NCBI GenBank assembly: GCA_037389465.1
Contig: JAZARR010000153.1
Coordinates: 2,403,001 to 2,467,000 of the forward strand
Length of the DNA stretch: 64,000 nt
Source: Baylisascaris procyonis
Lineage: Eukaryota; Nematoda; Chromadorea; Rhabditida; Ascarididae
Reading direction: 5' to 3'
Shown: piece by piece, positions 14,073-27,776 of the stretch
How positions within the stretch are numbered: position 1 is the first letter of the stretch
Layout: every line of letters begins with the position of its first letter
Notes under the pieces: model-generated
Database searches by the model: none
Told to the model about the DNA's origin: nothing
The model's input: only the letters and a program-made list of their open reading frames with translations
Made by a program: the position numbers and the translations under genes

Positions 14073-15830
14073 CTACTGGAGCGAATTTGGTATGAGAATT
14101 TCCTAGTTGTTGATGTTGAGCGATTCCAATGATAATGAACCATTTAATTTTCGAACGTTTCATTCTTTCAGCAAGTAAAGAGCGAAGATATAAAAAAAGA
14201 CAAAGAATCATGCCATAAGAAGCATTTGGTGAGGGAATGGCAGCCAATTTCCATCGGTATATTATGAAGGGCATCTCACACTCAAGGGACACAAAATGAA
14301 TGTAAATAAGCTTTTAGCACTCAGCGAATGTTCCAAACGATAGCACTCTTCGTAATCAACGAAACGTCGGCAAATCTGCAAGAAGCCTTCAATAGAATAA
14401 AATCCCTCTTCAATATCTGTTAGTAATGCGAAGCTGTGTAAAGGGCACATAAAGAACATTGTATAAATGGATGCAATGCTGTCATATATATTGCTGTGGT
14501 ACTTCAAAGAGTTAAAATACAATAAGAGAGGCAATACTAGAAAAATTTAAAAAAAAAGATATTGTCTCAAGGAAAAAAGAAGACGACGGTTACAATAAAA
14601 TTTATTTGGTTTCCTCAGATAGTGCGACAACATCAAAAAACTGTGGGAGGTTTATGGAGAAATTGGCATGATATGCGTTTTTATATTCCCCTCAAGTGAC
14701 TAGACGATTTTATTAGTTATCAAAAACGAGATGAAATAAACTATGAGAAAAAAGCCCTTCATATATAAAGTGATCAAATAGAGCGTGCAACCACGTCTAC
14801 GGATTATGCTCGTTCAAAATACGCGGAAATTGTTACCATTTTCTGATGTTATAACTTCTTTCCAGCTTGAAAGTCCAATTTAAGAGCTTCAGCTGCAGCA
14901 CTTTTCCAGTCAGAACTATCCAACGGCAGACAGCCAAAGACGACTGACCTTAAGTGCATAGAAATGGCATCGCCGTAATGTACTTTTGCTGAGTAAATTA
15001 GGAAATGTGCGCAAATAGAACCTTATTAAAGCTTTTTGAGAAGTCGTTAACAGATTCTCCATGCGTATTCCTTAAAGAAAGTTAGTTCATGCATATGCGT
15101 CATCGAATAGGCAATGATACCCTAAAAAGATAAGTCAAACAAAGAATAAGACAAAATTCCGTTGAGTAAAATTGTGCTCCTTTGGAAAAAACCATGTTTT
15201 CATCTCAGAAAAAAAGGAATGCATTGATTAACAACGAAAACGAAGTTACCCTAGGAAATGGGAATTAACTTATTCTCGTTGCAGAGTTCTGTTGAAAAAT
15301 CATCGAGTTTTTAGCTTGTAGAACAAAAAAAGAATTGTTAGCTTCATTGCGCATAAGATGTACTAATGCAATGAGTGCTGCAAGATTAATGGAAGATCTT
15401 TAAACGGTACACTTAGATACGACAGAGAATAGGCTGCTTTCTTGCTCTGGACTTTTTCGAGAAAAACTCTTCAGAACATTTTTGGGAAATTCTCTTCTTC
15501 CTCGCGGAAATAGTTTTTATTTGCTCTCATTAGTTGAGCTTCTCTTTTTTCACGCTATATAATAAACTTGTATAGCATATTCAGTAAATCATAAATCCTT
15601 TGATTCGCTGAAATATTTGGAGTTCTTCGAAGGTTTAGAGTAGACCACTGAGTATAAAATAACACCGATTTCATTTCCAATTTGTCGATCACTTCACAGC
15701 AATTGAGAAAAAATGAATAAAAATGAACATTTTCAAAAAGCGATAAAATTAGCAGCACTATGAAATATAAAATAACTAGGGAAAAGGAATGTGAGGAATT
15801 TGATGGCATCAAGAAACAAATCATATATAG

Positions 15831-16768
15831 GACCCGTAGAAATATTGAAAGTGCTGTGTAGCGAACATTGCGCCGTACGGCAGCAATGCACAAATAAAGG
15901 CATTCACCGTTGTGTTTGTGATCGTTCAACTGCTACGCATATGAGTTACTCGTGACTATGACTCGCTGATTGACCTCCTATAACTTATAGTTGAATAGTA
16001 GATAGAGAGAATAGTAGATCGATAGCTGTAAATAGTATAACATATACTTCGAAAGATAGTCACTATTAAGTGGCATAAAATGGCACACACACAGCTCCGA
16101 TGAGATATATAATAGCAATAGAGGTGAAAAGTAGTGGTGCGATGGGACACACACTCAATGGATAGGTATTGCACGAGTGAAGAGTTAGATGTGACATAGA
16201 GACACGACAGCACCTCGATGACGGGACATGTCGACGCAATCGAAATGGCATTGAGCGATCGGAGTGAATGTTGTGCTGCTAGGAAATTAGAAAAAAAATG
16301 CTGCTACTCTCATTGAGAAATAAAGTGACAAAATTGAAATGACCTTGCAAATGTCAGGAAATCGCTCTTTGATGAATAAGTATAGAGTTGTTATTGTTGT
16401 TGTTTTTTTCGATCTGTTGGAAATCTGTATGCCTTTATTCATAACATTTGTCCTCTCGTAGTGCAGTCGAAACCAACTCCAAGCATACGCCACCATATCA
16501 TAACAGGAAGCCTTTTAGAGACATAACAAGTAGCTTCTCCATTGAGGAATATTCCGAAATTTGCCGCATTCATTCCGTTATGAATTCATCTCTTCTGGCA
16601 AATTTTTTTAACAAACACAAAAACATCGCTTTTTCAACAGGTGCGACGGAATTTTCATCCTTTTTTCATGTTCAACATAGAGTAACAATCAAACTTTTAA
16701 ATTTCAATATCCGACATTACGGGGAAATCGTCGTGAAAAGAGCTATCTATTCATGGCTACTAACTTAA
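15831..16768 (+). CDS. Plus-strand exons of a Cys-containing protein (partial model)
   Basis: Three consecutive exons fit in phase: 15831-15951, 16462-16640 and 16683-16768 (TAA). The first has closely spaced cysteines (VLCSEHCAVRQQC then HRCVCDRS), resembling an EGF-like or similar extracellular module, after a tatatag acceptor. The second, between cctctcgtag and a CAG/GTGCGA donor, encodes a polar segment (HNRKPFRDITSSFSIEEY) typical of real coding sequence. The third gives a short C-terminus. The 42-base intron before it is a multiple of three without a stop, so it may be retained. A 5' exon at 14910-14953 is possible but competes with another open frame there. No signal peptide exon was found. 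Confidence 0.4.
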
Positions 16769-17157
16769 TGAATTATTCGTTGTATCCTGACGATAAGAGC
16801 GTTTTTGCACGACATTTGTACAACTTTTTTTTTCACTTAAATGCACTGCGTTCCGGCATTTCATCGGAATCTACTATTCGACAGACTAAATTCCGGCTGA
16901 GCTGCGTACGAGCTCATAAAAACAACCATTTAGGGAGCGATCAATACGATTTTAGAACACCGATTATTTCTTCCTCTTTTATCTGTTCGATTTCGTTTTT
17001 TATACGATTGAACAAAGTGCCTTCAATGTGAAATAACCATAATGTTGTTTTTTGCAACGGTCAAAGTAAGACGAATGGTCACATAACAAAAATGTGCTTG
17101 CAAAAGATCTCTGCATGTGGTCAGGTGGTCATATGCAAATCCAACTTATAAACATCA

Positions 17158-17167
17158 TATATATATT

Positions 17168-17212
<45 letters not shown>
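17158..17212. repeat. (TA)n microsatellite
   Basis: Nearly pure TA run just downstream of the plus-strand exons ending at 16768. Confidence 0.95.
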
Positions 17213-17216
<4 letters not shown>

Positions 17217-17784
17217 ACTTCAAACTGTCGTCAGCTTGGCGCAAGCTTCGAAAAACGATCGGCAAACGAAATAATTTTGTGGTCGAAGCCGCGTGCATGT
17301 TCGATAAAAGAATACTTCAGAAAAAAGGCAGACACATGGGTAATGGAGTAATCAAATGACCCATCAGTAGCTTTTTTGACCACTGTTTGTGGAAACACTC
17401 ATAAAATCATTTCGATTAGAGGTAAAACAGTACAGCCAATTTTTCATGTAACCTAGCTCCTGTATTCACATATGTCACAATCTTGAGACTCTCAAACTAC
17501 CTAAAATCAACTGGAAAAGAGTTAGTGGCGGAAACAAATGTGCAGAACGTGCACGAAGAGCGACTAGCAAATGCTCGAAGAGAATGTCGCAATTCCAATT
17601 TATTGGCCAATAATTCCTACAAGGAAGGAAGACATGAGAAAAAACGACACCATATGCTGCATCAATATGGTTTTTAGTAATTCTTAGAGGTTTGGAAGTA
17701 CCGAACTTAACCAATGTTTCTGAACACCGTTTTGCAATTTTGTTTCAGAAAACTGCACCATGGCGCCGTTATATCTCCGCATGA

Positions 17785-17788
<4 letters not shown>

Positions 17789-17856
<68 letters not shown>
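17789..17856. repeat. (TA)n left of the tRNA-like palindrome
   Basis: Pure TA run of about 34 units; 60 bp separate it from the left arm of the palindrome. Confidence 0.95.
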
Positions 17857-17860
<4 letters not shown>

Positions 17861-17916
17861 GATGTTTTTGAGTTTTGAGCCAACTGAAGTCCGGCTCAGA
17901 CTGAGAATGATAATGA

Positions 17917-18087
17917 GTGTTTTTGATGACCAATGAAAACTTGTCCGCAGACGGGGACGAACTCGCGACCTCTCGCTTGCGGGGCGAGTGCTCTATCACT
18001 GAGCTCAGTGATAGAGCACTCGCCCGGCAAGCGAGAGGTCGCGGGTTCGTCCCCGCCTGCGGACAAGTTTTCATTGGTCATCAAAAA

Positions 18088-18090
<3 letters not shown>
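17917..18090. repeat. 174-bp palindrome of tRNA-derived sequence
   Basis: Two 87-base arms meet at gagctc (centre between 18003 and 18004) with only three mismatches. The right arm read on the plus strand looks like a tRNA lacking its 5' end: D stem GCTC/GAGC (18003-18017) overlapping an A-box-like motif, anticodon stem CTCGC/GCGAG with loop CCGGCAA (18019-18035), T stem GCGGG/CCCGC with a six-base loop (18041-18056) and a B-box-like ggttcgtcccc. The left arm is the same on the minus strand. (TA)n tracts adjoin on both sides, at 17856 after a 60-bp spacer and at 18091 directly. Best read as an inverted dimer of a tRNA-derived SINE fragment. It is not an intact tRNA gene: the 5' end is missing, loop position 33 is C, and the T loop is one base short. 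Confidence 0.8.

Positions 18091-18169
<79 letters not shown>
18091..18169. repeat. (TA)n right of the tRNA-like palindrome
   Basis: Pure TA run of about 39 units abutting the last base of the right palindrome arm. Confidence 0.95.
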
Positions 18170-18172
<3 letters not shown>

Positions 18173-18550
18173 TATGCCTTTCTGTTTAATAGTTTCAGTT
18201 TTGTAGGCATTGATGATAGAGCCGTTAATTTTTGTTGTATATCACATGCACAAGGTGATCCCAATGCCATATTCTGCTTGTTTCTTCAATTTCAAAAACT
18301 GCTACAGACAAACGCATCAAAAAATCACAGGCATTTTATATCAGTTGTTTCGCCCAAAAATACGAACCGTTTACGGCCAATTTTTTACTCATTTTCAATC
18401 CTGGATAAGAGCGCTCAAATCAGCTCATAGAGGAAAGTGTCATTGTGCATGTTTTGCTATTTTTGATAAAGCCCGAAAATGGCAGATCATGCCAGCTCTT
18501 TTGCTCTGATACTTTCTCCATTTCTTTTTTGTCCGGTCGATCTGAAATGC

Positions 18551-18576
18551 ATATATATAAATAAATAAATAAATAA

Positions 18577-18654
<78 letters not shown>
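18551..18654. repeat. (TAAA)n / (TA)n microsatellite
   Basis: A short (ataa)n run leads into about 38 TA units. Confidence 0.95.
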
Positions 18655-18657
<3 letters not shown>

Positions 18658-20854
18658 ATATGCACTCAGGGACGGACCATTTGCAGCGCGCTGTATGCAT
18701 GGAAATTCGCCTTGTGCAATGTTGTTTGTGTGTGCGATCACTGAGGTTAGATATGATTGCACAATTTTCATAGTTTCCTCTATGTTGTATATTTACGCAT
18801 TCGCTTGTAAAGTAGGCGGTATACAAAGTCACATGTTGTGCCTCCTGCATTGACATGCCTTCCTGCTTGTTTCTATTCATCTCGGCTTGTATGCACATAT
18901 TCCGGTTTCGTTGTTTGGAACAAAGCTTGCAGCTTGGAAATGGCAAGTACCCTTCCTCAATCGAATAATCTCTCCTTCCTCCAGCTCTCCACCCCCTCCG
19001 CCTGGAAACCATCGGTGGACTTTGCTTAGAAACAAACAAACATATAAAGTACTATCTGTCACTGATTACCTATCACTTACGCGCGACCCTTGAAAAACGC
19101 GAGGGAGGATCAATTTGTGGCTATCTTGGTTTTAACCTCCACTTATAAAACAAAGGTATTATATAGGTCCTTGAATACTGCAACATCGTTGGTTTTTTTT
19201 TTAATTTTTTCTCATTTCTCGTGGAATTCCATTATTATGAAGTCTTGCCTTCATTTTAGTTCATAACATTCAACCCTGAACATTCCAATTTTTCTACTAT
19301 TCATCGCCATCAATCCGCAGTAACAATCATACATTCTTAGCATTACATCCGCCCTCAATGCTTCATGTTTCTGATGTGTAAGATTCTTCACGAGTCTACC
19401 GTTTGAAATTAATGAAACAAGAGGAATCGCTGTTATAATGCCTTCTTTCCATTTTTCATATCAAGAGCTCTAAAAATTGAAAAAAAAGGTTACATAGAAT
19501 CATATGTAATTGCACTGAACTGCATGAGGTTTCAATTCAATAAATGCCGTATCGAACGCCTCATAACGTTATTAACTGTAAATGAAGCTCTTATTCACTA
19601 CCTTGCATGCTTTTGTTGGAAGTTCTCCCACTGAGTAATGAAGAATTCATATTGCGTCGGCCTATTTGCCACACTTCTTCGGTTTCATTCATTTTTTTCT
19701 AAATCGAAAGGTATGTCTGTAAATATTCCGAATTCCATTTGTTCCACTTTCTTTCCATCTTTGTATTTCATTTATCTGAATAAGACGTTTGAAAGTCTAC
19801 TGCGTTAGTCTGCCCTAAAGTCATTTTATAGTATGATTATTAAAATGGCCTTCTTGACCGCAAATTTCAATTCGCAAATACTGCGAAAGATTCGTCGAAA
19901 ACCTATGCGACGCTCATTGGAATGAAAAAAGTTTCATCATGCACTCAATTGCGGTACACTTATTAATTAAAAGTTTTTTCCTCACTTCATTATGCCATAG
20001 TCTAAAATATTGCGCAAATGAGCACAAAAACATATGCGTAAATACATCCGTATTATTATTTATTCTACAAAGGTATTAAAAATTGCAGAAAAGGGATATT
20101 CAGTAATCTTACAGCTCGATCACATGAAATGGAACGTTGATTGTGAATGAATAAAAATATAACAAACAAATAAACTTTTATTTCTTCACTAAAACCGACA
20201 TTGCAATGAAATCGAAAACTGTCAATAAAAATTGTTAACGGTGATTAAAGAATAATATGGAAATGCGGGGCTGTTGAGCTAGCAAACACGCTGAAAAATG
20301 TTGATTAGTATAGACGTAAAATGGAAATGCTGCAAAACGCAGTCAAAATTTATACAATAAGCTTTGAAGTGCTGATAAGTTAAATATCATAGATGAGAAC
20401 GAAGAAATGACATAAGATCGAAATACACGTATCTTTCAAAGAAGATCTAAATTACCAAGCGTTTTCATTCAGGTGAAATACATTTTGAATAGTATTTTTT
20501 AGAAAACCATTTAGCAACAAACTCGTGTAAGTGAATGCTGAAGAAAGAAAAAAAAAATACAAAAATAGAGAGAAATAGATGAAAAAAATACATGTTTTGT
20601 TTCCAGTTATTGTTTATGATTAATTTTAGGTTGACGCTCTATTGATGTTCCCAAATTTATTACTTTACCCATCGAAGTTGACATTTTTTTTTTTCGATCT
20701 CTTCCTTTCATCACAATAAATTCTCTGCTGCAAAATAAAAATTTATTGATTTTTGTGGAAAATTTTCAGCACATTTTCAGCGAATTTTCCTTCGGAAATT
20801 AGATAATCCTCTCTTGCTTTTTTTTTAATGATAGAACTATCAATAAAAATGAGA

Positions 20855-21030
20855 ATATTTCAGTACGATCAATAACTTTCCTGTACTTATTCGTTTCAGT
20901 AGGATCAATAACCTTCATGTAGACGCTGTTCCTGTCTTTGTGGAAATTTATTTCTGCTTATTTGCCGGGAGTACGAGAATTAGAAGTATTTCAGTAGGAT
21001 TAATAATTCTCCTATACTTATTCGAGAATT
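20855..21030 (+). repeat. Three diverged direct repeats
   Basis: The block tttcagtaggatcaataa, followed by a pyrimidine-rich stretch and in two cases by acttattcg, occurs three times (about 20860, 20896 and 20991). Spacing is uneven. Confidence 0.6.
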
Positions 21031-24000
21031 TAATGTGCAGTTTCTTTCTAATTTGCTTTCTATGCCTCAAATGAAGTGTTGATATAGACAGCGGAACTTT
21101 CATCGTGACACTAAAAACCCTCAGTCACGAAATATTTTTCGTAACAATGAATAATGAAGTCGATAACGTATTCTGAATGGTTGAAAAAAAAAGGAAAATA
21201 TCCCGCCCGTAGAATGCGGAATAAAGGATGCGCCACGAGATCGATTTCCAGGATAATGCATCAACTCCGAAAGACTTTAGCAAAAAATGAAATTTTAGGG
21301 TCAAAAATTCGTACACATTTCGTAGAAGTTATTATCGGTGAAAATGAACCTTTTATTAGGAATTTTGCATGGATCGTTGTATCAGTTGAAATGTGCACAA
21401 ATTATTCCACGTGATTTATTATTGTTAGATTCCTAGTGAAAACTTTCATCTTAGCGACGAGAATCAAAAAGTGCATATTATGTCAGCACACAATGCTTGC
21501 TTTTTAATTGTTCAACTCGTTCAACCGTTCATCTAATTCTACTTCAGAAAAGAATTTTCCCACTTCCGCTTGATTGTTGGATGCATTCTGTTAGCGCAAA
21601 GCATGATTTGAATTCTGCAGTTAATTTTTTTATTCTCAAGTTTCATGGGAATTATGAAGCTCTCAACTGTAATGATATGCAACTAATTTTCCGTTGTATT
21701 TGATCACATCGCTCACATTGACCGACGAGTTTCCGTTTGCTGAGACAGGGCCAGCATACATTTAAGCTGATGTCCGTTGTGATATCATTACAGTATAATG
21801 TCAATGGCCCATATCACCCATATTAAGTAATTTAAAGGATTTCTTTTTTATTAGCAAACATCGGCAACGTTGAATGCCTGCTTCCGGCGTTTCTCTTTTC
21901 CAGTTGCACTTTGGCAACATACAAAAACCACAAATGTTGTGCGGGAATTCCCAGGAAATGAAACAATACATCATATTTGTTGTGTAAAGGCAGAGTAAGC
22001 GCGAATGACTTCGCAGAGGAATGTTTTCTCGCATTTCTAAGGGGTTATTGCGATCCTATCTCATTTCCAGTGGATCTATAATCTATGAAAACGACTCCAA
22101 AAGAGGCTCTTTGAGAATAAATAAAGTCAAAGATTGGGCAACACGTAAATAGCCGCTGTCCCGAGAGAGTTTGCTGGCCACATAAGGAATGCTACTGTTG
22201 TGTTGTCGTTTAGCTAATATCATAAACAACATCTGCTTAAAAATGAAACACAATTTTGCGAACATATTTCATTTATAGTCCATGACAAATGTAATTATAG
22301 GCCATCAGTCTTCACTTGCATCCTTCTTTTAGAAGTCTCTTGCGTTTGCTCCCCTGTGCATAATTCCACTGATTGAAAGCATTTCTTCAGAGCTTCTCAT
22401 ACATTTTTTTTTCAATTTCTAATACGGAATAATTATCATCTATTTCGAAAAAAAAGCGTCGAATGAGATTCAATTAATTGCATGCTTTCCTCACAGCAAT
22501 TTCAACTCTGAAAACGTAAAAAATCAATTCCATCCGTCGACTAAATGCAAAGGTGACACGCTTGACAGTTAGTGAGCTTCATTGCAATTACTTTCGGCAT
22601 GAATACTGTCGTTAGTGGATATATAGGTAGGAACTTGAAAATTCGACAGAAGTAGCAGCTAAAAGTTTTCTAAAAATTCATATTCGAAGTAAACTTAGCC
22701 TCGCCAATAGAATGTGGCATTTCCCATTGCATTGAAATTCTATAAGATCACAAGTCAACTATTTCAACGTTTATAGTGCAAATTAGCGGTGCATTTCTTC
22801 GAATTCACCCATAATACGAAATAAACATCTCAATCGAGATTGTTATTGAACAATAACACTGCGATAGAAAATGTTGTTTTGCAAAATTCTCTTGTACCCT
22901 TTGAAGGACACGTTCCAGCAGTTATATTTAATCAGTTGAAAGAAAATTCACAAAAAATTAGCTATACTAATTTCCCATTTAGAACTCTAAAAAGTAACTA
23001 TGAGCAAATTAAGTGGAAAAGATATGAGTATGGCGATGGCATTGCTAATGCGTTCATGAAAGACGGTTCTGGTCTATCTACTGCCAGGTTTTATATTGTA
23101 CGTCGGTCAGGGAAATAATCGGCGAGGATTTTTCGCCTCGTCTTATTCCAGTCGATTTTTTTTTTAATTCCCCGAATTATCTGATTAATCTTAGGCCTGT
23201 TTCCACTTATCTCTTTCATTCTGTCTAAGTCTGCCAGTATGCTAGCCATTTTTGTCTTCATCTTATGCACTTGTGCAAATTTGCTTTCACACTTGTAAAT
23301 GCTCTACCTCTCAGCCTGCCAGATGATCTTAGTTATGGAACCGCTGAAACTATAGGCATGAAATTCGATAGGTGTAATCAGCACCAGGGGATACTCTCTT
23401 GCTATCATGTGTCATATCTATTCATCACACGAAGCAGGACACCCTTTCGGCGATTCACACACCCACGTTGATGCTTCAATGTGCACATCGCGGCAACGGA
23501 GTGCTTACTGTTCTAGCTAAGATAATTATACTTATGTGCGTTAGATATGCATTCGCTTATCACGTGGACTGTAATACTGTTCCATTGCATAACTTTGCTG
23601 ATGAATTCAACGTTATAGGCTTGTACAAGAATCGTTTAGTCGCATAATTTTAACATTTGAGATGCTTAATGACAAGTGCTTGAGTTTGCTTTAGAAGATT
23701 CGTTACTGATTGCTTGAATTTTGCATAGTGAAATTTCTCCCATTACGAGAAAATATATTTAACTCTTCATAACTTATGTGCTTTTCACATATTCACTCTA
23801 TATTAGTATGAGCAGTCGTTAGACCAAGTAATACTCCTATAGGAGCTTTTAATCAATGGTTGTTAGGCTTGCACACAAAAATTTTTCTGCGAAAATGGAA
23901 CTTATCAAAAAACCTTTCATCTTGAAACAAATTTATTAGACAAATGAATAATTTCATCTAACGGAAGAACTATTGCAATATGAAGTTTAAAATTAATGAC

Positions 24001-27000
24001 CATTAATGATATAAAAATTCAACTTTAATTTCATTAAGCGGATTTTTATAGCATTAAGACAATAAACATATCCACACAACATTCAAATGAAAACTCACTA
24101 TTCATACAAACTGCTAACACCCTTTCCGCATTTCAACCTCCCTCATGCCAGTTTCACATAGAGGCTACTAATAAGCATTACTTCTGTGCAGCAATGCCGT
24201 ATGCATAGGTGTTCGGTAACGTAGACTCTCGTCAAATGAGCAACGCAATCGTCTAAATGTTCCTCGGCAGATGATAGGTTTACAGTGATACTATGGTAAC
24301 CTTATCTTTCCTCGAAAACGACTCTTTAGAATTGCTTGAATCACGACAGTTTAGAAGCAGAGAAGTAAAAATGGGATGAAAACGAAAACGAAAACGAATG
24401 GGAGAATGAACAAAGTCGAATAAGGAAAAATAACTAAGCGAGAAAGCAGTGCTGAATGAGGCAACCAATTATACAAAAATTTAGCACAATAATGCAAAGA
24501 GGAAGCTATCCGTCAAAATTCAATTTCCAGAGAGAAAAAAAAAGCAAAATTACTTCGATCGAAAACTCAACGGCGTTCATTAAGCGATAAATGAAAATTC
24601 TTACTTAAGGACAATTGTCCTTCTCAAGCGCCCCAGCAAAAGTCTTATTTGAACATTTAATGTTCCTAAGGGGCTTTCGTGTGCTAAACTGTCTGCAAGC
24701 ATAATATTACCTTATTATACCGCGAAAGTCTTAGATACAAACAAAAATGAATTAACTTAAGACTGCTCATTGACGGTAACATTCATTTGAATAACAAGGC
24801 ATAATCGCTCGCAATCCTTCTTGCTTCTGATTGCATGCTGCAGTTGCCGTGACTCTTCTATGCAATAGCTGTAAGGATAAAGACGACACATCGAGTCATT
24901 TGAGTACCATCTGAAAGAGCAAATTGTAATATCGCTTTAGGAGTCACTATCTCGGTCCGTCGGATCAACCTCAAGTCAAATACCTGATGTACAAGAATGT
25001 ATATCGGGTTGCCTCTCACTTACTCGCAGCGCAGGTTTTCCTTATCCTTTTCGTACCACTCCAGTTATGCAACAAAAGTTTTTCATCACATTCTATTTCA
25101 GAAGGTTTAAAAACTCACATGTTTATGATATTTCGAGCTTTCAAAGAAACAGCACAAAACAATAAACGATTTTGTTGATCTTATCGTTTTTTGCTTTTTA
25201 TAGTCATTTTTACAAATGGCTCCACATGACTCAACATGCATTAATGCCCATTTAGCCAATATCAAATGAAGATCTATTTTACTGTCCAAAAAATTTTCAG
25301 TGGCATCTGAATTGTGGATTTTATCTCGCAAGTATAGGCGGAGGCCGATCTAGAGAACTAATCATTCCAATCGGACGTTCATCGAATGCCCAAAATAGGT
25401 TTGAATTACCATCAATTGGGGTCCATCATCAAGTGTGCCATTACCAATGCCATACTTTCAAGAGCTGTGATTTGGCCAGCGAAAATTTTGACTTGATGAC
25501 AAACGATACAACAATGGTTACTTATACTGCAGTTCATTGGGATGCCCATAGCATGGTCGATGTCATCGGCAAAACTATTTTTGAGTGACTTCAAGACAAG
25601 GTTATGGACGCAAAGATTTTATAAAGTGGCTGTAACAGAAGCATCCTGGTAGCTAAAAATTCATCACCATCAGGGAATCTGAGCACTTTTTTGCCAAGAA
25701 GTTGCCTTATTGCGTAGGCTAAGATTATAATAATAGGGTACGCATTGGTTATGAGATTTTTGCACACGTTAGCCTCAGGGTGAAGGCAAATTGACATCGT
25801 AATTCGGTGCTTTACACATCTAACGAAGAGAATTGCTAGTGACCACAACATTCATGAGTGAACTTTGCTGCAACTCCAATCCCTTTTATAGATTCTCGCC
25901 AAGTTTTTTTCTTAATTTTGCGATGCTTGGCGGCATGCTCCGTGGTCTAGTCTCATGCTATTAAGAGTATTTCATGCTTGACAATGGTCGGTCACATATC
26001 ACAATTTTTGGCAGCGTTATTCTGTTTTTGGCCGCATGGGGAATTCCTGAGCATTCATTAATTAGGAGTTCAAATTTGAATATTTGTCCCAGTCTCTGAT
26101 GGCATTAACCGCACAACTTCCACATCGCCCCCAACTGACAAAGGTAGAGTTGAGAGTTTCAGTTATTTGATTACTTCAAATTATGCATAGGTCCGCAGGA
26201 TGAATGATTCACCTCAAAACTGTTTGCGTTGGCGTACCGTCATCACATCTCTTCTTCAGTGGTACTCGTTTGCATGTGAATATGTCGACAGCTGAAAGTT
26301 ATTTCTTTCTATCATTTGCTGCTTTCAGTAGAATAATATTTTTATTTTATATTGTGCTGATGCTTTCTTTTTTATGAATCCTTTTTTTCCGGTTTTTGCA
26401 TACCTGCCTGAGGACGTTGGTTTATACATATGCGTGTGCATTTCTGTCCATGAAGCAGCTCCAACTTCCATACCATAAGCTTAATGGGGCTTGATAATGT
26501 AATATGATTTGAGATTTGAAATTTGATACTACAGCTTGATTCGATGGCTCAGGAAAATGAAAAGCAATATACAAACCGCTTACGTAATGAGAATCGCTCA
26601 TATAATGTGCATTATTCGTAATGACCTAGGCTCACTTGTTGATTACTTAATCAATTGTGAAATATGTACACGCAAGCCTGTTGCATGATTGCCTACGTCT
26701 GAGTGATACTTGAATGTTTTATGGTCGATTTATGCAGGTTTTTTGGAAGTAAGCAGACCTTCATGTGTTGCCTTGGAAATGTTTACATGATCTGTCGGTC
26801 CTATTTAAGAACATAGGGGGTCGATCATTCCGACTAGTTTCTTCTCTTGCGAAATCCAACGAATACCGTCCTTACTAGTAGCACAACGAAGTTTTGCGTA
26901 ACTCGAGTGAAAGTATCAGAATCTCCCAATGTTATTCTGCCAATCCCAACAATGAGCATTACTTCGTGGAATTTCTTTTTGACGCGATATAACTTACAAC

Positions 27001-27294
27001 GCAAATCTCACTCCTCTTCATGGAGTACTATTTTTAGAAGCATAGCAAACGGGTGCTGTTTCCTGTGCTTTGTCATCAAAACTTTGTGTTCTAATTTATT
27101 CATATAGCCAGACGAAGGAATAGCTGCATCAGATGCGTGCAATAATGCATTCAGTTGATTTCTTGCTCATTCGACGCAATGTCGGACGCAGTGTTTTGTT
27201 CCTACCTTTACAGTGCTATTTCATCTTCCTTATCATGCCGTTGTAAAGTATCTTCAGTACCAGGTAAGAAGTAAAGTCTTAATATATTCCTTAC

Positions 27295-27547
27295 CGCCAC
27301 ATGTGGGTAGAGGGTGAGCTGGACCACTAATATGATCACTGATCAGCGTTCCTGTCGTTGCATTGACACACCAACATGATCCGTTCAGGCGATCGCATTG
27401 TAACGGATGGAAAGAACCATCTCTTGTGCACTGTGGCACATAAAATGTACCATTGATGAGTGCCGAATCTCGTTGTTTTTGACAAATACTTCTTCTTTCG
27501 TTTTCAATGGATCTCACGAAAATATGTTCGCTGACACGTTTCAATCC
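27295..27547 (-). CDS. Thyroglobulin type-1 domain exon (partial gene)
   Basis: Internal exon, phase 0 in and phase 1 out, acceptor caatgcag and donor GTAAGG. It encodes a complete thyroglobulin type-1 module: first Cys in RRSICQKQRDSAL, then YVPQC, DGSFHPLQC, the diagnostic CWCV, and the last Cys in PLPTCGG. Six cysteines are in family order. Such domains occur in cysteine- or aspartic-protease inhibitors and matrix proteins. About 230 bp separate it from the stop of the gene above, and no upstream exon fits in that gap. It may begin at an in-frame ATG at 27553 or belong to a gene with more distant exons. I found no convincing continuation below 27295. Confidence 0.8.
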
Positions 27548-27776
27548 CTGCATTGTGAATGATGAATATCTCAATGTTGGTGCAAATGACCGATTTTTGT
27601 GTTCATTAGTAATTATTGGATCATATGATAAATTACCGAGATTAAGAGCTCTAATATGTAAAGAAACGTATTAGGTCAAATGCACTGATACTTTATGCAG
27701 TCTTGTGTTACTATGTCCCAGATTTGCTAGATTCCAGTGAGTTCTTCAATAATAATAATACCATGAAAACAACAAG

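Larger units (their letters stand above)
17213..27294. other. Large region without a supported gene
   Basis: Contains the palindrome and three (TA)n tracts (17.8-18.7 kb) and the three direct repeats near 20.9 kb. Several frames of 60-127 codons occur, for example at 18656-19039 and 25591-25851 on the minus strand, without splice, domain or start evidence. Further exons of the thyroglobulin-domain gene may lie here, but I could not identify them. Confidence 0.45.

Noticed and set aside
15555..15929. 124-codon hydrophobic open frame on the minus strand
   Set aside because: AT-rich with Leu/Ile/Phe bias expected of non-coding sequence, and it overlaps a plus-strand exon with spaced cysteines that joins its neighbour in phase.
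17917..18090. Functional tRNA gene
   Set aside because: The 5' end is missing in each arm, U33 is replaced by C, and the T loop has six bases. Called a tRNA-derived repeat instead.
18656..19039. 127-codon open frame on the minus strand, several Cys
   Set aside because: It ends where a (TA)n tract begins, has no recognisable signal or domain and no splice partners. Length alone is weak evidence in this GC-richer patch.
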